The notes: generated by a model not told the origin, from the sequence alone. A stretch of 64,000 nucleotides of DNA from Gillisella vitis (GCA_009744235.1 WPHV01000004.1:124001-188000); one strand, 5' to 3'. Positions 20,293 to 30,055 are shown, counted from the stretch's first letter. Made by a program: numbers and translations.

Positions 20293-20688
20293 TCACACCA
20301 GGCCGAAGACGTAGATGAAAGGCAAAATGCCTAAAACAGTGACGGCAATTATAAGTAGAAAATTGCGCCAGGTCGCTCCGCGAACTCCCCCATGGTCCGA
20401 CAGGATCGACAAAATCAAACCAAACAGCCCGACCCCCAGAGTGATCCCATAGGCCAGATAGAGCATCGGCTGGGCCAACATCACGGCGCTCGCCCCAAGG
20501 CCAGCCATCATGCCACCGCCCAGACGCAGCGCGGCCAACCCTTCCCGGCGGCCCTCCCGCCCGCTCAAGCCGAGCCCCCGAAGGGTGATAACAGGGGCAA
20601 ACATGATGAACAGGCCCAGAAGGGCAAAGAGCGCGGCGCTGGCAAAGGCCAGCTGCTCGCCGGTTTCGGTCGGAAAATAAAATTCCAT
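20293..20688 (-). CDS. Small conserved membrane protein, four predicted TM segments (DUF4345-like)
   Basis: A 131-residue hydrophobic protein with about four membrane segments (approximately 10-35, 55-75, 78-95 and 108-130). Between the first two is a charged loop rich in Gly and Arg (LSGREGRREGLAALRLGGG). This layout, including the GG-rich start of helix 2, recalls DUF4345-type proteins, but I cannot confirm the family. It lies between the atp operon and priA, all on the minus strand, with 190-250 base gaps on both sides, so it probably has its own promoter. The function is unknown. Confidence 0.7.
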   Translation of the reverse strand: MEFYFPTETGEQLAFASAALFALLGLFIMFAPVITLRGLGLSGREGRREGLAALRLGGGMMAGLGASAVMLAQPMLYLAYGITLGVGLFGLILSILSDHGGVRGATWRNFLLIIAVTVLGILPFIYVFGLV

Positions 20689-20880
20689 GACAGCCTCTGG
20701 TGGTCCTTTGTAATCGTCCCTGTCTCAGGCCTGGATACGGCGCAAAACAGGAGGATGAATCGTATTTGCGCTCTTATGCCACAGGCAAATCCAGGCGCAA
20801 TATCCGGCTTTCGTCACCTCAAGCCCTGAAGGCCCTTTATACGACGGATTATTGGAAATCACTCGTCGTATTCCCCAGCA

Positions 20881-23100
20881 TCAAAGAAAGCTCTGCGGAT
20901 CGACATCCACTTGCACCTGGATGGAGCGACGCTCTTTCGGGCCGTTGCTCAGCATCGCAGCGACAAAAGCCTGCATGTCGCTGGCTTTGCGGCCATGAAT
21001 GAGCAGGCGGAAACGATGGCGGCCACGGATCAATGCCAGCGGTGCCTCGGCAGGCCCCAGAATGGCGATGCCGCTGACGGCAGGGGCGGCCTGGCGCAAG
21101 TGCCGGGCATGAGTTTCGGCATCCGCCCGATTGTCCGCTGACACGATGATCGAGACGAGACGCCCGTAAGGCGGCAGCACCGCCCGCTCCCGCTCGGTAA
21201 TTTCCCGCTCATAAAAGGCATCGGCATCGCCGGAAACAATGGCTTGCATCACCGGATGCTGCGGCTGATACGTCTGCAAAAGGCCATGGCTCTTCAAACC
21301 GGTACGCCCCGCCCGACCCGTCACCTGGCTCAACAGCTGAAAGGTTCGCTCGGCGGCACGTGGATCACCATTGGCAAGGCCAATATCGGCATCGACGATA
21401 CCGACAAGCGTCATCAGCGGAAAATTATGACCCTTTGCCACCAATTGTGTGCCGATGACGATATCGGCCTCACCCTTGGCAATGGCTTCCAATTCCAGCC
21501 TAAGCCGTTTGACACCGCCGAGATCCGACGACAAGACCAGCGTGCGGGCGTCTGGGAAGTGCCGTTCCACCTCCTCGGCAATCCGCTCCACGCCCGGCCC
21601 GCAGGCAACAAGATGGTCCAGCGTCCCGCATTCGGGGCAGGCATTGGGCGTCGGCTCGGCATAACCGCATTGATGGCATTGAATCTGGCCGCGAAACCGG
21701 TGTTCCACCAGCCAACTGGAACATTGCGGACATTGGAAACGATGGCCACAGACCCGGCATAGCGTCAGCGGCGCGTAGCCCCGCCGGTTGAGAAACAACA
21801 ACGCCTGTTGCTGTTTTTCCATCGTCTTGGCGATGGCCCGCAGCATCAGAGGCGAAAGAAAACCGCCCCGTTCCGGCGGATGGCGGCGCATATCGACAAG
21901 ATGCAGATCCGGCATGGCCGCATCGGCAAAACGGGTCGGCAGGTGAATACGCTTGTAGCGACCGCTATAACTGTTGACCTGACTTTCGACGGACGGCGTA
22001 GCCGACACCAGCACAGCAGGAATACTGGCAATCCGCGCCCGCACCACCGCCATATCGCGGGCATTGTAGAACACCCTGTCTTCCTGCTTGAAGGCCGGAT
22101 CATGCTCTTCATCGACAATGATCAGCCCCAGATCGGCAAAGGGCAGGAACAGCGCCGAGCGGGCACCAGCCACCACCCGAATGTCACCTGTCGCCGTCTG
22201 CCGCCAGACTTTTTCCCGGGTCCGGGTGGCAAGATCGGAATGCCATTCGCCGGGTTTAGCGCCAAAACGGTCCTGAAACCGCTCCAGAAAAGCCGTGGTC
22301 AGGGCGATTTCCGGCAGGAGGATCAGCACTTGGCGACCCTGACGCAGCGTTTCGGCAATCGCTTCGAAATAGACCTCCGTCTTGCCGGACCCGGTGACGC
22401 CATCGATCAGTGCCACCGAAAAACCACCATCCCGAACACTCTCGACCAGAACCTCAGCTGCGCCCAACTGCGGACCGGAGAGCCGATGGGCGGCGTAATC
22501 CGGGTCCGGCAGCGCCACCAGCGGTGGTGGCGGCAGAAATACGGTTTCGAACAGGCCGAGCTTTGCCATGCCGTCAACAACCGAGGTCGAGACCCCTGCC
22601 GCATGCGCAAGCCCGCTTTTGGTCCAGGAAAGCCCATCTTCAGCCAATTCCAGCACTTTCCTACGGGCCGGGGTCAGCTTTTCCGGGGCATGACCCGCAT
22701 AGCGCAAACCTTCGATCATCGGGTCTGGGTCGAAAGCAGCAGGGGCGCGCAAGGCCATGCGGGCCACCAATCCAGGCGGGGAAAGGGTATAGGCCGCCAC
22801 CCAATCGATGAACCGGCGCATGCCCGCGTCCAGCGGTGGGCAGTCGAACAACTTTTCGATGCTGCGCAGCTTGGCGGGATCTATCTTGGCTCCGTCATCG
22901 TCGCCATCCCACACGACGCCAACCACTTTACGCGGCCCAAGCGGCACCTGCACGATGGCACCCGGTGCCAAAATCATCTCATCAGGAACGGCGTAACTGT
23001 AAGGCCCTGGCGCTGGCAACGGCACCAGCACAGGCACCGCGCGGCGGGCAGGGCCGGCCTTGGTGCGCGGACCAAACAGATCTGACGATTCGATGCTCAT
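20881..23100 (-). CDS. priA: Primosomal replication restart helicase PriA
   Basis: A 739-residue superfamily 2 helicase that reloads the replisome at stalled forks. The N-terminal DNA-binding part leads to a Walker A motif (LIDGVTGSGKTEVYFEAIAE), a DEEHD Walker B box and the SATPSVES motif III. The zinc-binding insertion has two pairs of CxxC repeats (CRVCGHRFQCPQC and CHQCGYAEPTPNACPEC), and helicase motifs V and VI follow (GTQLVAKGHNFP, QVTGRAGRTG). The start at 23100 (MSIESSDLFG) was chosen as the likely family start; an in-frame ATG at 23130 has no better ribosome site. xerC is divergent, with a 199-base shared upstream region. Confidence 0.96.
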   Translation of the reverse strand: MSIESSDLFGPRTKAGPARRAVPVLVPLPAPGPYSYAVPDEMILAPGAIVQVPLGPRKVVGVVWDGDDDGAKIDPAKLRSIEKLFDCPPLDAGMRRFIDWVAAYTLSPPGLVARMALRAPAAFDPDPMIEGLRYAGHAPEKLTPARRKVLELAEDGLSWTKSGLAHAAGVSTSVVDGMAKLGLFETVFLPPPPLVALPDPDYAAHRLSGPQLGAAEVLVESVRDGGFSVALIDGVTGSGKTEVYFEAIAETLRQGRQVLILLPEIALTTAFLERFQDRFGAKPGEWHSDLATRTREKVWRQTATGDIRVVAGARSALFLPFADLGLIIVDEEHDPAFKQEDRVFYNARDMAVVRARIASIPAVLVSATPSVESQVNSYSGRYKRIHLPTRFADAAMPDLHLVDMRRHPPERGGFLSPLMLRAIAKTMEKQQQALLFLNRRGYAPLTLCRVCGHRFQCPQCSSWLVEHRFRGQIQCHQCGYAEPTPNACPECGTLDHLVACGPGVERIAEEVERHFPDARTLVLSSDLGGVKRLRLELEAIAKGEADIVIGTQLVAKGHNFPLMTLVGIVDADIGLANGDPRAAERTFQLLSQVTGRAGRTGLKSHGLLQTYQPQHPVMQAIVSGDADAFYEREITERERAVLPPYGRLVSIIVSADNRADAETHARHLRQAAPAVSGIAILGPAEAPLALIRGRHRFRLLIHGRKASDMQAFVAAMLSNGPKERRSIQVQVDVDPQSFL

Positions 23101-23299
23101 TGCGCCGGACCATGCCCCCGAAAAGCGCAAAATGGAACCAGAAATTTAACCTGACACTTGTCCATATCGGACTGGTGCCTCGGTTAATCATTCCCTAACG
23201 GCTCTCCGTCAGGATGGCTCTCATGCGCAATTCCTGGACCTTTTTAGATCTAAGACGGACTAGGTACTGCATAAAACTATCATTCACAAAGGCCCTGCC

Positions 23300-24235
23300 G
23301 TGACCGAACTGCTGTTGATTGCCGCCCCCGACCTGATGGCGGAACGCCAGAATTGGCTTGCCAGCCTGTCTGGACAAAGACGGCTCGCCGATCATACGCT
23401 GACCGCCTATGAACGCGATACCCGGCAATTTCTCAGCTTTCTGACCGGCTATTTCGGCGGTCCTCCCTCAATTGAGGATATCAAGGCGCTGCGGCCTTCC
23501 GACCTGCGTGCTTTTTTGTCGTCACGCCGTAAGGAAGGTGCTGGCGCTCGTTCGCTCGGTCGCCATCTTGCCGGTGTCCGGTCGCTCTTGCGCTATCTGG
23601 AGCGCAAAGGCCTGGTTAATGCCGCCGGTGCCGGTGCCATCCGCTCGCCCAAGCAGCCGAAATCGCTGCCCAAGCCGCTTAGCCCTGCCCAGGCTTTAAC
23701 GGTGGTGGCGGCAGAAACGCAATTGAATGAGGAGCCTTGGATTGCGGCGCGCGACGCTGCGGTTTTCACCTTGCTCTATGGCTGCGGCCTGCGTATTTCC
23801 GAAGCGCTGAATCTCACACCCGCCGATATCGTCGCCACGACGACCACGCTGCGGGTCATCGGCAAGGGCAACAAGACCCGGCTCGTACCGCTCCTGCCCA
23901 TCGTGCGTCAGGCGGTTTTATCCTATCAAAACCTTTGCCCCTATCATTTGCCAGCCGCAGAGCCGCTGTTTCGCGGCGCGCGCGGCGGGAAATTGCAGCA
24001 GGGAATCATCCAGCGGGAAATGCAGCGCTTGCGCTCGGCACTCGGTCTGCCGGATACGGCAACGCCGCATGTATTGCGTCATTCCTTTGCCACCCATCTG
24101 CTGAGCGGGGGCGGCGACCTGCGCACCATTCAGGAATTGCTAGGCCACGCCAGCCTTTCCACCACCCAGATCTATACCGGCGTGGATTCGGCACGGCTGC
24201 TGGATGTGTATGACCGGGCGCATCCGCGCGCGTGA
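23300..24235 (+). CDS. xerC: Tyrosine recombinase XerC
   Basis: A 311-residue site-specific recombinase that resolves chromosome dimers at dif. An N-terminal SAM-like DNA-binding domain (ERDTRQFLSFL, about residues 30-110) precedes the catalytic domain. That domain carries the expected residues: Arg in CGLRISEAL, Lys in IGKGNKTR, His-Arg in HVLRHSFATHLLS, His in LGHASLSTTQIY, and the nucleophilic Tyr in that last motif. XerC is preferred over XerD by its place beside priA, as commonly seen in rhizobia, but XerD cannot be excluded from sequence alone. The gene is a chromosomal housekeeping member and no mobile element surrounds it. Confidence 0.88.
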   Translation: MTELLLIAAPDLMAERQNWLASLSGQRRLADHTLTAYERDTRQFLSFLTGYFGGPPSIEDIKALRPSDLRAFLSSRRKEGAGARSLGRHLAGVRSLLRYLERKGLVNAAGAGAIRSPKQPKSLPKPLSPAQALTVVAAETQLNEEPWIAARDAAVFTLLYGCGLRISEALNLTPADIVATTTTLRVIGKGNKTRLVPLLPIVRQAVLSYQNLCPYHLPAAEPLFRGARGGKLQQGIIQREMQRLRSALGLPDTATPHVLRHSFATHLLSGGGDLRTIQELLGHASLSTTQIYTGVDSARLLDVYDRAHPRA

Positions 24236-24331
24236 TACTAAATGTTTAAATTTGGAAAATAGGGTTCGGGACAACGGAACCGGCTTCGCTGGTCAGACAC
24301 GCGCCCACATGGTCCTTAGAAAGCAGGCAGG

Positions 24332-25447
24332 ATGTTTAAAGCCAAGACTATATCAGCGATAAACACAAGGGTTGCCAGCTGGGCTGCCCCCCGCTGGGCT
24401 GCCCCCCGCTGGGTTGATCATGCCTTGGCCTTGGTGATGGCTCTGCCACTGCTGTTCCTGACGCTGCTGATTGCAGCCATCGTGTCCTCCAGCTTTGTCA
24501 GGGCCGAGGACCTTTCCTGCACCGGACGCAATCTCCTGCCGGAGTTGCAGCAAAAGGACCCGAAAGCCTATCAAGCGCTGGAGGCAGAAGCGGCCAAGGT
24601 GCCAAATGGCCATTCGATTTTCTGGAAGATCGAAAAGCCCGGCATTGCGCCGTCCTTTCTGCTTGGCACCATGCATGTCACCGACCCGCGCGTGCTGACA
24701 ATGCCGAAAGGCGCGCCGGAAGCCTCGGCGGCAGCCGATACCATCATCGTCGAATCCGACGAGATCCTCGACGACAAGAAAGCCGCCCTCGCGCTTCTGG
24801 CAAAGCCCGAACTGTCGATGTTTACCGATGGCACGACGATTACCAACCGCCTGACCCCTGAGCAGACGGCAACGCTCGAAACCGGGTTGAAACAACGAGG
24901 TCTGTCGCTCACCGCCGTCAACCGGATGAAGCCCTGGATTCTTGCGGCTTTCGTGGCACTCCCGGCCTGCGAAAAGGCCCGCAAAGCCGAGGGACAGTCC
25001 TTCCTCGACAAGCAGATTGCCGAAAATGCCGCCAAGGCTGGCAAGCGGGTGGTCGGACTGGAAACCTATGCTGAACAATTGGCGGCAATGAATGACTTGC
25101 CGATGGCTTTTCATTTACAATCGCTGATTGATGCCGTCGAGCTTGGTGACAAGATCAATGACGTCAATGAAACCATGATCTCCCTTTACCTGAAAGGCGA
25201 GGTTGGTGAGATCATGCCGATGATGCAAGCGGTTGCACCGGACACCGAAACTGCCAAAATTGATGGCCACGCCGATTTCGATCAGCGAATCGTGATCGAC
25301 CGCAACAAAATCATGGCACAGCGCGCTGGTCCGCTGCTCAGCCAAGGCAAGGTCTTCATGGCGGTCGGCGCCCTGCATCTGCCGGGCGAGCAAGGGCTGG
25401 TCGAATTGCTGCGAACGCAGGGCTTCACCGTGACGGCCCTGCAATAA
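24332..25447 (+). CDS. TraB/GumN (PrgY-like) family protein with N-terminal membrane segment
   Basis: A 371-residue protein. A hydrophobic segment at about residues 32-55 (LALVMALPLLFLTLLIAAIV) followed by SSSFVRAED looks like a signal anchor or signal peptide, so the body is probably periplasmic. The TraB/GumN domain covers about 80-365, with the conserved LGTMHVTDPRV metal-binding-type motif near 110 and a final FMAVGALHLPGEQGLVELLR motif. Family members are thought to be metalloprotease-like, but no bacterial role is settled. The N-terminus carries an unusual WAAPR repeat encoded by a 15-base tandem repeat. It ends 13 bases from the convergent cytochrome b561 gene. Confidence 0.83.
   Translation: MFKAKTISAINTRVASWAAPRWAAPRWVDHALALVMALPLLFLTLLIAAIVSSSFVRAEDLSCTGRNLLPELQQKDPKAYQALEAEAAKVPNGHSIFWKIEKPGIAPSFLLGTMHVTDPRVLTMPKGAPEASAAADTIIVESDEILDDKKAALALLAKPELSMFTDGTTITNRLTPEQTATLETGLKQRGLSLTAVNRMKPWILAAFVALPACEKARKAEGQSFLDKQIAENAAKAGKRVVGLETYAEQLAAMNDLPMAFHLQSLIDAVELGDKINDVNETMISLYLKGEVGEIMPMMQAVAPDTETAKIDGHADFDQRIVIDRNKIMAQRAGPLLSQGKVFMAVGALHLPGEQGLVELLRTQGFTVTALQ
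24378..24413. repeat. 15-base tandem repeat inside the TraB-family gene
   Basis: The unit GCTGGGCTGCCCCCC occurs twice in full (24378-24392, 24393-24407) and begins a third time (GCTGGG at 24408). It is in frame and encodes WAAPRWAAPRW. Because the unit is a multiple of three, gain or loss would keep the frame. Confidence 0.85.
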
Positions 25448-25460
25448 AAGGCTGCGGTGT

Positions 25461-25967
25461 TTAAGAGATGCCGCGTGTCATCCGGGTTAGTACATTGGTT
25501 TTCCAATAAAACTGGTGAACAAACGCGGCCAGCACATGCACGATGATCAACGCCCAGAGCAGAAGCTTGAGCGGCCCGCCATGCAATTCTCCCAGGGCAT
25601 CAATGCCGAAATAATATTTGGCAATCCCGGTGATCGGCATCAGGAAAAACAGCGCGTAAAAAGCCCAATGGGCCAGATTGGCGGCAAGTTTCAGCACGGG
25701 CGCTTCGGCATCCGGCGCATCCGGAGCCCCTTGCACCAGCCGTAACACGAGGCGAACGAGACAGAGAACCAGAATAGCGACACCGACATAGGCATGAATA
25801 TTGGCTAAGGCCAAATCATTCGGCGTTACCGTTTCGCCACCTCGCGTCAGCCGGTTCCAATTTTCTATGCCATCAGAAAAGATCAGATTGAAGAAAATCA
25901 ACAAAGCCATCGACCAGTGCAACATTCTCTGGGCGATAGAATAACCTGCAACCGGGTTCGAGACCAT
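25461..25967 (-). CDS. Cytochrome b561 family protein
   Basis: A 168-residue four-helix membrane cytochrome. Helices are at about 14-33, 48-70, 92-112 and 137-158. Histidines in the right places for two b hemes are seen in MLHWSMALL, NIHAYVG, LAHWAFYAL and IVHVLAAFVHQFYWK. Such proteins pass electrons between quinol and periplasmic or superoxide-related partners; the exact acceptor is unknown. It is transcribed toward the TraB-family gene and lies 140 bases past the lpdA stop on the same strand, separated from it by a hairpin terminator. Confidence 0.9.
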   Translation of the reverse strand: MVSNPVAGYSIAQRMLHWSMALLIFFNLIFSDGIENWNRLTRGGETVTPNDLALANIHAYVGVAILVLCLVRLVLRLVQGAPDAPDAEAPVLKLAANLAHWAFYALFFLMPITGIAKYYFGIDALGELHGGPLKLLLWALIIVHVLAAFVHQFYWKTNVLTRMTRGIS

Positions 25968-26013
25968 AAGTCTTTCCTTTTATCAGAGCGTTAAGAAGAA
26001 ATAACGCCTCATG

Positions 26014-26049
26014 ATAAAAGCCTTGGCTTGAACCACAAGCCAAGGCTTT
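26014..26049 (-). terminator. Rho-independent terminator after lpdA
   Basis: On the minus strand, AAAGCCTTGGCTTG and CAAGCCAAGGCTTT form a perfect stem of about 14 bp with a short loop, followed by TTTT. It is about 60 bases past the lpdA stop and before the cytochrome b561 gene. Confidence 0.82.
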
Positions 26050-26107
26050 CAATATTACAAAAATATAATACTTGTCGATTTTCCTCTTCTTTACAGAAGA
26101 GGCCACA

Positions 26108-27514
26108 TCACATGTGAATCGGCTTGGCGAAGGTTGCCAACGCTGCTTCCTTCACGGCTTCCGACATGGTCGGATGCGCATGGCAAGTGCGACCGAGGTC
26201 TTCCGAAGAGCCGCCGAACTCCATCAGCACAGCCGCTTCATGGATCATTTCACCTGCCCCAAGGCCGATGATGTGAACGCCGAGGACACGGTCGGTCTCC
26301 TTATCGGCGAGAACCTTGACGAAGCCATCCGTCGCCAGCATGGCGCGGGCGCGACCGTTGGCGGTGAATGGGAATTTTCCGACCTTGTAGGCGACGCCTG
26401 CGGCCTTCAGTTCTTCTTCCGTCTTGCCGACGGAGGCGACTTCCGGCTGGGTGTAGACAACGCCGGGAATGACATCGTAATTCACATGGCCATGCTGACC
26501 GGAGAGAATTTCGGCCAGCGCCACGCCTTCGTCTTCCGCTTTGTGCGCAAGCATCGGCCCCTTGACGACGTCGCCAATGGCGTAAATTCCAGCCACATTG
26601 GTCTGGAAGTGGTTATCGATTTCGACACGGCCACGGTTGTCGAGTGCAACGCCAACGGTCTCGAGGCCAAGGCCCGTGGTGTAAGGTTTGCGGCCCGTGG
26701 CCACCAGCACGACATCGGCTTCCAGCACGGTGGCTTCGCCACCCTTGGCAGGCTCAAACGTCACCTTGGCACCTGTGCCGGATTTTTCAACGGCAGTCAC
26801 CTTAGCACCGAGATTGAATTCCATCCCCTGCTTGACCAGCATCCGCTGGAACTGCTTGGACACTTCGCCGTCCATGCCACCGAGAATGGTATCGAGATAT
26901 TCGACAACCGTGACCTTGGCACCCAGACGCGCCCAGACCGAGCCAAGCTCAAGGCCAATCACGCCGCCGCCAACCACGATCATCTTGCCCGGCACCTTGT
27001 CCAGCGCGATGCCGCCGGTGGAGGAGACGATGATCTTCTCGTCGATATCAACGGCCACGCCTGGAATGCCAGCCACATCCGAGCCAGTGGCAATGACGAT
27101 GTTCTTGGTTTCCAGAATCTGCTCTTCGCCCTTGTCATTGGTGACAGAGACCTTGCCAGCAGCAACGATCTTGCCCGTGCCGATGACACCATCAATCTTG
27201 TTCTTCTTGAACAGGAAGGACACGCCTTCAACATTGGCCTTCACGGTCGCATCCTTGTGCGCCATCATCTTCGGCAGATTCAGCACCGGAGTGGCGACAT
27301 CCACGCCAAGCTCAGCCATACCATGGGCGGCATGATGAAACATTTCGGACGCATGCAGCAGCGCTTTCGATGGAATGCAGCCGATATTGAGGCAGGTGCC
27401 GCCATAAGTGGCGCGCTTTTCGACGACAGCCACCTTCAATCCAAGCTGGGCTGCCTTGATCGCGCAGACATAGCCGCCGGGGCCACTACCGATGACAACA
27501 AGATCATATGCCAT
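26108..27514 (-). CDS. lpdA: Dihydrolipoamide dehydrogenase (E3)
   Basis: A 468-residue flavoprotein that reoxidises lipoyl groups with NAD+. It has the FAD motif VIGSGPGGYVCAIKAAQLG, the redox-active disulfide in GGTCLNIGCIPSKALLHASE (about residues 39-58), the NAD motif GGGVIGLELGSVWARLG and the C-terminal His-Glu dyad region TCHAHPTMSEAVKEAAL. It lies downstream of sucAB, separated from sucB by two unrelated genes, so it most likely serves as E3 of the 2-oxoglutarate dehydrogenase complex. Confidence 0.97.
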   Translation of the reverse strand: MAYDLVVIGSGPGGYVCAIKAAQLGLKVAVVEKRATYGGTCLNIGCIPSKALLHASEMFHHAAHGMAELGVDVATPVLNLPKMMAHKDATVKANVEGVSFLFKKNKIDGVIGTGKIVAAGKVSVTNDKGEEQILETKNIVIATGSDVAGIPGVAVDIDEKIIVSSTGGIALDKVPGKMIVVGGGVIGLELGSVWARLGAKVTVVEYLDTILGGMDGEVSKQFQRMLVKQGMEFNLGAKVTAVEKSGTGAKVTFEPAKGGEATVLEADVVLVATGRKPYTTGLGLETVGVALDNRGRVEIDNHFQTNVAGIYAIGDVVKGPMLAHKAEDEGVALAEILSGQHGHVNYDVIPGVVYTQPEVASVGKTEEELKAAGVAYKVGKFPFTANGRARAMLATDGFVKVLADKETDRVLGVHIIGLGAGEMIHEAAVLMEFGGSSEDLGRTCHAHPTMSEAVKEAALATFAKPIHM

Positions 27515-27623
27515 TCAATCATTCCTTCACATCAAACGTTATGCCGCCCGTCATTGTGGGCACCGGCAAAAACACCAACAGACAGGGCCAAGGCCCGCAT
27601 GAGACAAGCGCAAAGCGCTCACA

Positions 27624-28265
27624 TTAACTGGCCTTTTCCGTCGCAAGCTTCAAACCAAGCACAATGAAGACTGCACCGCTGATGCGGTCGATCCATTGGC
27701 TGGCGCGTGAAAAGGCCGCACGCATTTTCGGCGTCGTCATGAAAATACTGACGCCGACAAACCAGGTGATCAGGCAGCTTGCCATGACAAGGCCATAGCC
27801 GAACTTAACCACGATCGGCGTGTGAATGCTGACCACCGTGGAGAAGATCGACAGGAAGAAAAACACCGGTTTCGGATTGAGTGCATTGGCTGCAAAACCG
27901 AGAAAGAAGGACTTGGAGATCGACTGGCGTTTATGATCCCCCGCCTCCACAACCGGCTGCGCCGTCACATCGGATTTACCGGCCCGCAAAGACTTCACAC
28001 CGATGTAAAGCAGATAGGCAACACCACACCATTTGACGATATTGAACAGATAGATCGACTGGGAAATGATCAGGCCAAGACCGAGAATGGTGTAGGTGAC
28101 ATGAAACATCAATGACGAACCGACACCGAAGCTTGTGATGATCGCCTCACGCCGTCCATGCACCAGGGATTGGCGCATCACCATGGCGAGATCAGCACCT
28201 GGAGAAACGATGGCGAAGAAAAAAATAGCCATCAAGGATGCGAGTTCAAACAGATAGGGATGCAT
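27624..28265 (-). CDS. LysE/RhtB family amino-acid or small-molecule exporter
   Basis: A 213-residue membrane protein with about six helices and the family N-terminus (IVSPGADLAMVMRQSLVHGRREAIITSFGVG), in which PGAD/PGP followed by R-x-G is diagnostic. A cytoplasmic charged loop lies near 110-125, followed by FFLGFAANALNPKPVFFFLSIF. Members export lysine, threonine, homoserine or other metabolites; the substrate here is unknown. It lies between the MAPEG gene and lpdA on the same strand, with gaps of 32 and 109 bases. Confidence 0.88.
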   Translation of the reverse strand: MHPYLFELASLMAIFFFAIVSPGADLAMVMRQSLVHGRREAIITSFGVGSSLMFHVTYTILGLGLIISQSIYLFNIVKWCGVAYLLYIGVKSLRAGKSDVTAQPVVEAGDHKRQSISKSFFLGFAANALNPKPVFFFLSIFSTVVSIHTPIVVKFGYGLVMASCLITWFVGVSIFMTTPKMRAAFSRASQWIDRISGAVFIVLGLKLATEKAS

Positions 28266-28297
28266 CGACTTTCCTCACTCCGCGCCATCTCTGCCGC

Positions 28298-28711
28298 TTA
28301 AAACAACAGCACCAATAGCATCGCCACCAAACCTGCCATCGAGCCCAGCCATACCAGAGACCGGATATAGGGAACTCCCGCCAGATAAAGCGGAATATAA
28401 ATAATCCGGCACAGCAACCAGACCCAGGCACCGATCAAGCCGAACCCATGTGGATCGCCAGCCAGAATGAGGCCGAATGCAAGGGCAATGAACCCCGAAT
28501 AGGTCTCCCGGAAATTCGTGGAGGCCCGTGCCGCACGGCCTGCGAGCTGACCGGTTGCCTTCTTGTCGCCATCCCGCGGACCTGCGTTCCAACTGGCACC
28601 GAGTTCCCTAGTCGCCGTCATGCCTTGCAGCATGATGTGGACGACCAACAGGATCACACTGATACCAATCAGCGGCAGAAAAGGCGAGGCGGCAAGAAAA
28701 GTCGGTTGCAT
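28298..28711 (-). CDS. MAPEG family membrane protein
   Basis: A 137-residue protein from the ATG at 28711 (MQPTFLAAS), which has GGAG about eight bases upstream; an ATG two codons earlier is also possible. Four hydrophobic segments and the MAPEG pattern are present: a long helix 1, a loop ending RAARASTNFRETYSGFIAL, and IIYIPLYLAGVPYIRSLVWLGSM. Eukaryotic relatives are glutathione S-transferases and leukotriene enzymes; bacterial roles are mostly unknown. It lies between sucB and the LysE-type gene on the same strand. Confidence 0.85.
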   Translation of the reverse strand: MQPTFLAASPFLPLIGISVILLVVHIMLQGMTATRELGASWNAGPRDGDKKATGQLAGRAARASTNFRETYSGFIALAFGLILAGDPHGFGLIGAWVWLLCRIIYIPLYLAGVPYIRSLVWLGSMAGLVAMLLVLLF

Positions 28712-28828
28712 GGTCATGCTCCACTTTTGGTTCACACCATTCCGGAGGGAATGCCGCATCGCATTTTATGCGCTGACATCTTCCGCCACCTATTGGCAGC
28801 GGAAAATGATTTCACCGCTTGCGAAGGA

Positions 28829-30055
28829 TTAGAGGTCCAGAACCAGACGTTCCGGATCTTCCAGGCTTTCCTTGACGCGCACGAGGAAGGTCACGGCTTC
28901 CTTGCCGTCAACAATCCGGTGGTCGTAGGACAGTGCAAGATACATCATCGGACGGATCACGATCTGACCACCAACCACGACCGGACGATCCTGGATCTTG
29001 TGCATGCCCAGAATACCGGACTGCGGCGCATTGAGGATCGGCGAGGACATCAGCGAACCGTAGACACCGCCATTGGTGATGGTGAACGTGCCACCCTGCA
29101 TGTCGGCCATCGACAGCGAGCCATCGCGGGCAGCCTTGGCAAGACGACCGAGATCCTTTTCAACTTCCGAAATCGACATCTGGTCGGCATCGCGGATCAC
29201 AGGAACGACCAGGCCCTTGTCGGTGCCGACGGCCATGCCGACATGGCAGTAGTTCTTGTAGATGATATCGGTGCCGTCGATCTCAGCGTTGACGGCAGGC
29301 AGTTCCTTCAGGGCGTGGGTGACGGCCTTGGTGAAGAAGCCCATGAAGCCCAGCTTGACGCCATGCTTCTTTTCAAAAATGTCCTTGTACTTGTTGCGCA
29401 GGCTCATCACTGCCGACATATCCACCTCGTTATAGGTGGTCAGCATGGCAGCCGTGTTCTGCGCATCCTTCAGGCGCTTGGCAATGGTCTGGCGCAGGCG
29501 GGTCATCTTGACGCGCTCTTCGCGCGACGCATCGTCGGCGGAGGAGACGGGGCGCGGCGCAGCAACCGGGGCCGGAGCAGCGGCAGGTGCCGAAGCGCCC
29601 TTGGCAACAGCAGCGATCACGTCGCCCTTCAGCACTTGCCCACGCTTGCCGGAGCCATCCACCTGATCGGCAGAGATATTGTTTTCAGCCAGCATCTTGG
29701 CTGCGGCAGGCGCTGCCGGCATGGCGGAGCCCGCAGCCGGAGCGGCAGGGGCCGCCTGTGCAGGTGTAGCAGCAGGCGCCGGGGCAGCAGCAGCAGGTGC
29801 AGCCGCACCAGCCGATGCGCCTTCGGCGATCTGGCCGAGCAGAGCGCCCAGACCAACCGTTTCACCGTTCTGGGCAACGATTTCGGTCAGAACGCCCGAA
29901 GCAGGACAAGGGACTTCAACCGTTACCTTGTCGGTTTCCAGTTCCACGAGCGGCTCGTCCGCCTTGACGACATCGCCGACTTTCTTGAACCAGGTGCCGA
30001 CGGTGGCTTCGCTGACGGATTCACCCAGAGTGGGGACGCGGATTTCAGTGGCCAT
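28829..30055 (-). CDS. sucB: 2-oxoglutarate dehydrogenase E2, dihydrolipoyl succinyltransferase
   Basis: The 408-residue core of the 2-oxoglutarate dehydrogenase complex. The lipoyl domain (about 1-77) has the modified Lys in [12 protein letters not shown]. An Ala/Pro-rich flexible linker (about 80-120) leads to a peripheral subunit-binding domain ([25 protein letters not shown]), a second Ala/Pro linker, then the catalytic domain with the active site [16 protein letters not shown] near the C-terminus. It lies 57 bases downstream of sucA. Linker length and composition are normal for alphaproteobacteria. Confidence 0.97.
   Translation of the reverse strand: MATEIRVPTLGESVSEATVGTWFKKVGDVVKADEPLVELETDKVTVEVPCPASGVLTEIVAQNGETVGLGALLGQIAEGASAGAAAPAAAAPAPAATPAQAAPAAPAAGSAMPAAPAAAKMLAENNISADQVDGSGKRGQVLKGDVIAAVAKGASAPAAAPAPVAAPRPVSSADDASREERVKMTRLRQTIAKRLKDAQNTAAMLTTYNEVDMSAVMSLRNKYKDIFEKKHGVKLGFMGFFTKAVTHALKELPAVNAEIDGTDIIYKNYCHVGMAVGTDKGLVVPVIRDADQMSISEVEKDLGRLAKAARDGSLSMADMQGGTFTITNGGVYGSLMSSPILNAPQSGILGMHKIQDRPVVVGGQIVIRPMMYLALSYDHRIVDGKEAVTFLVRVKESLEDPERLVLDL

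Noticed and set aside
23300..24235. Phage or integrative-element integrase
   Set aside because: The recombinase has XerC/D length and motifs, sits beside priA, and has no attachment repeats or phage genes around it.
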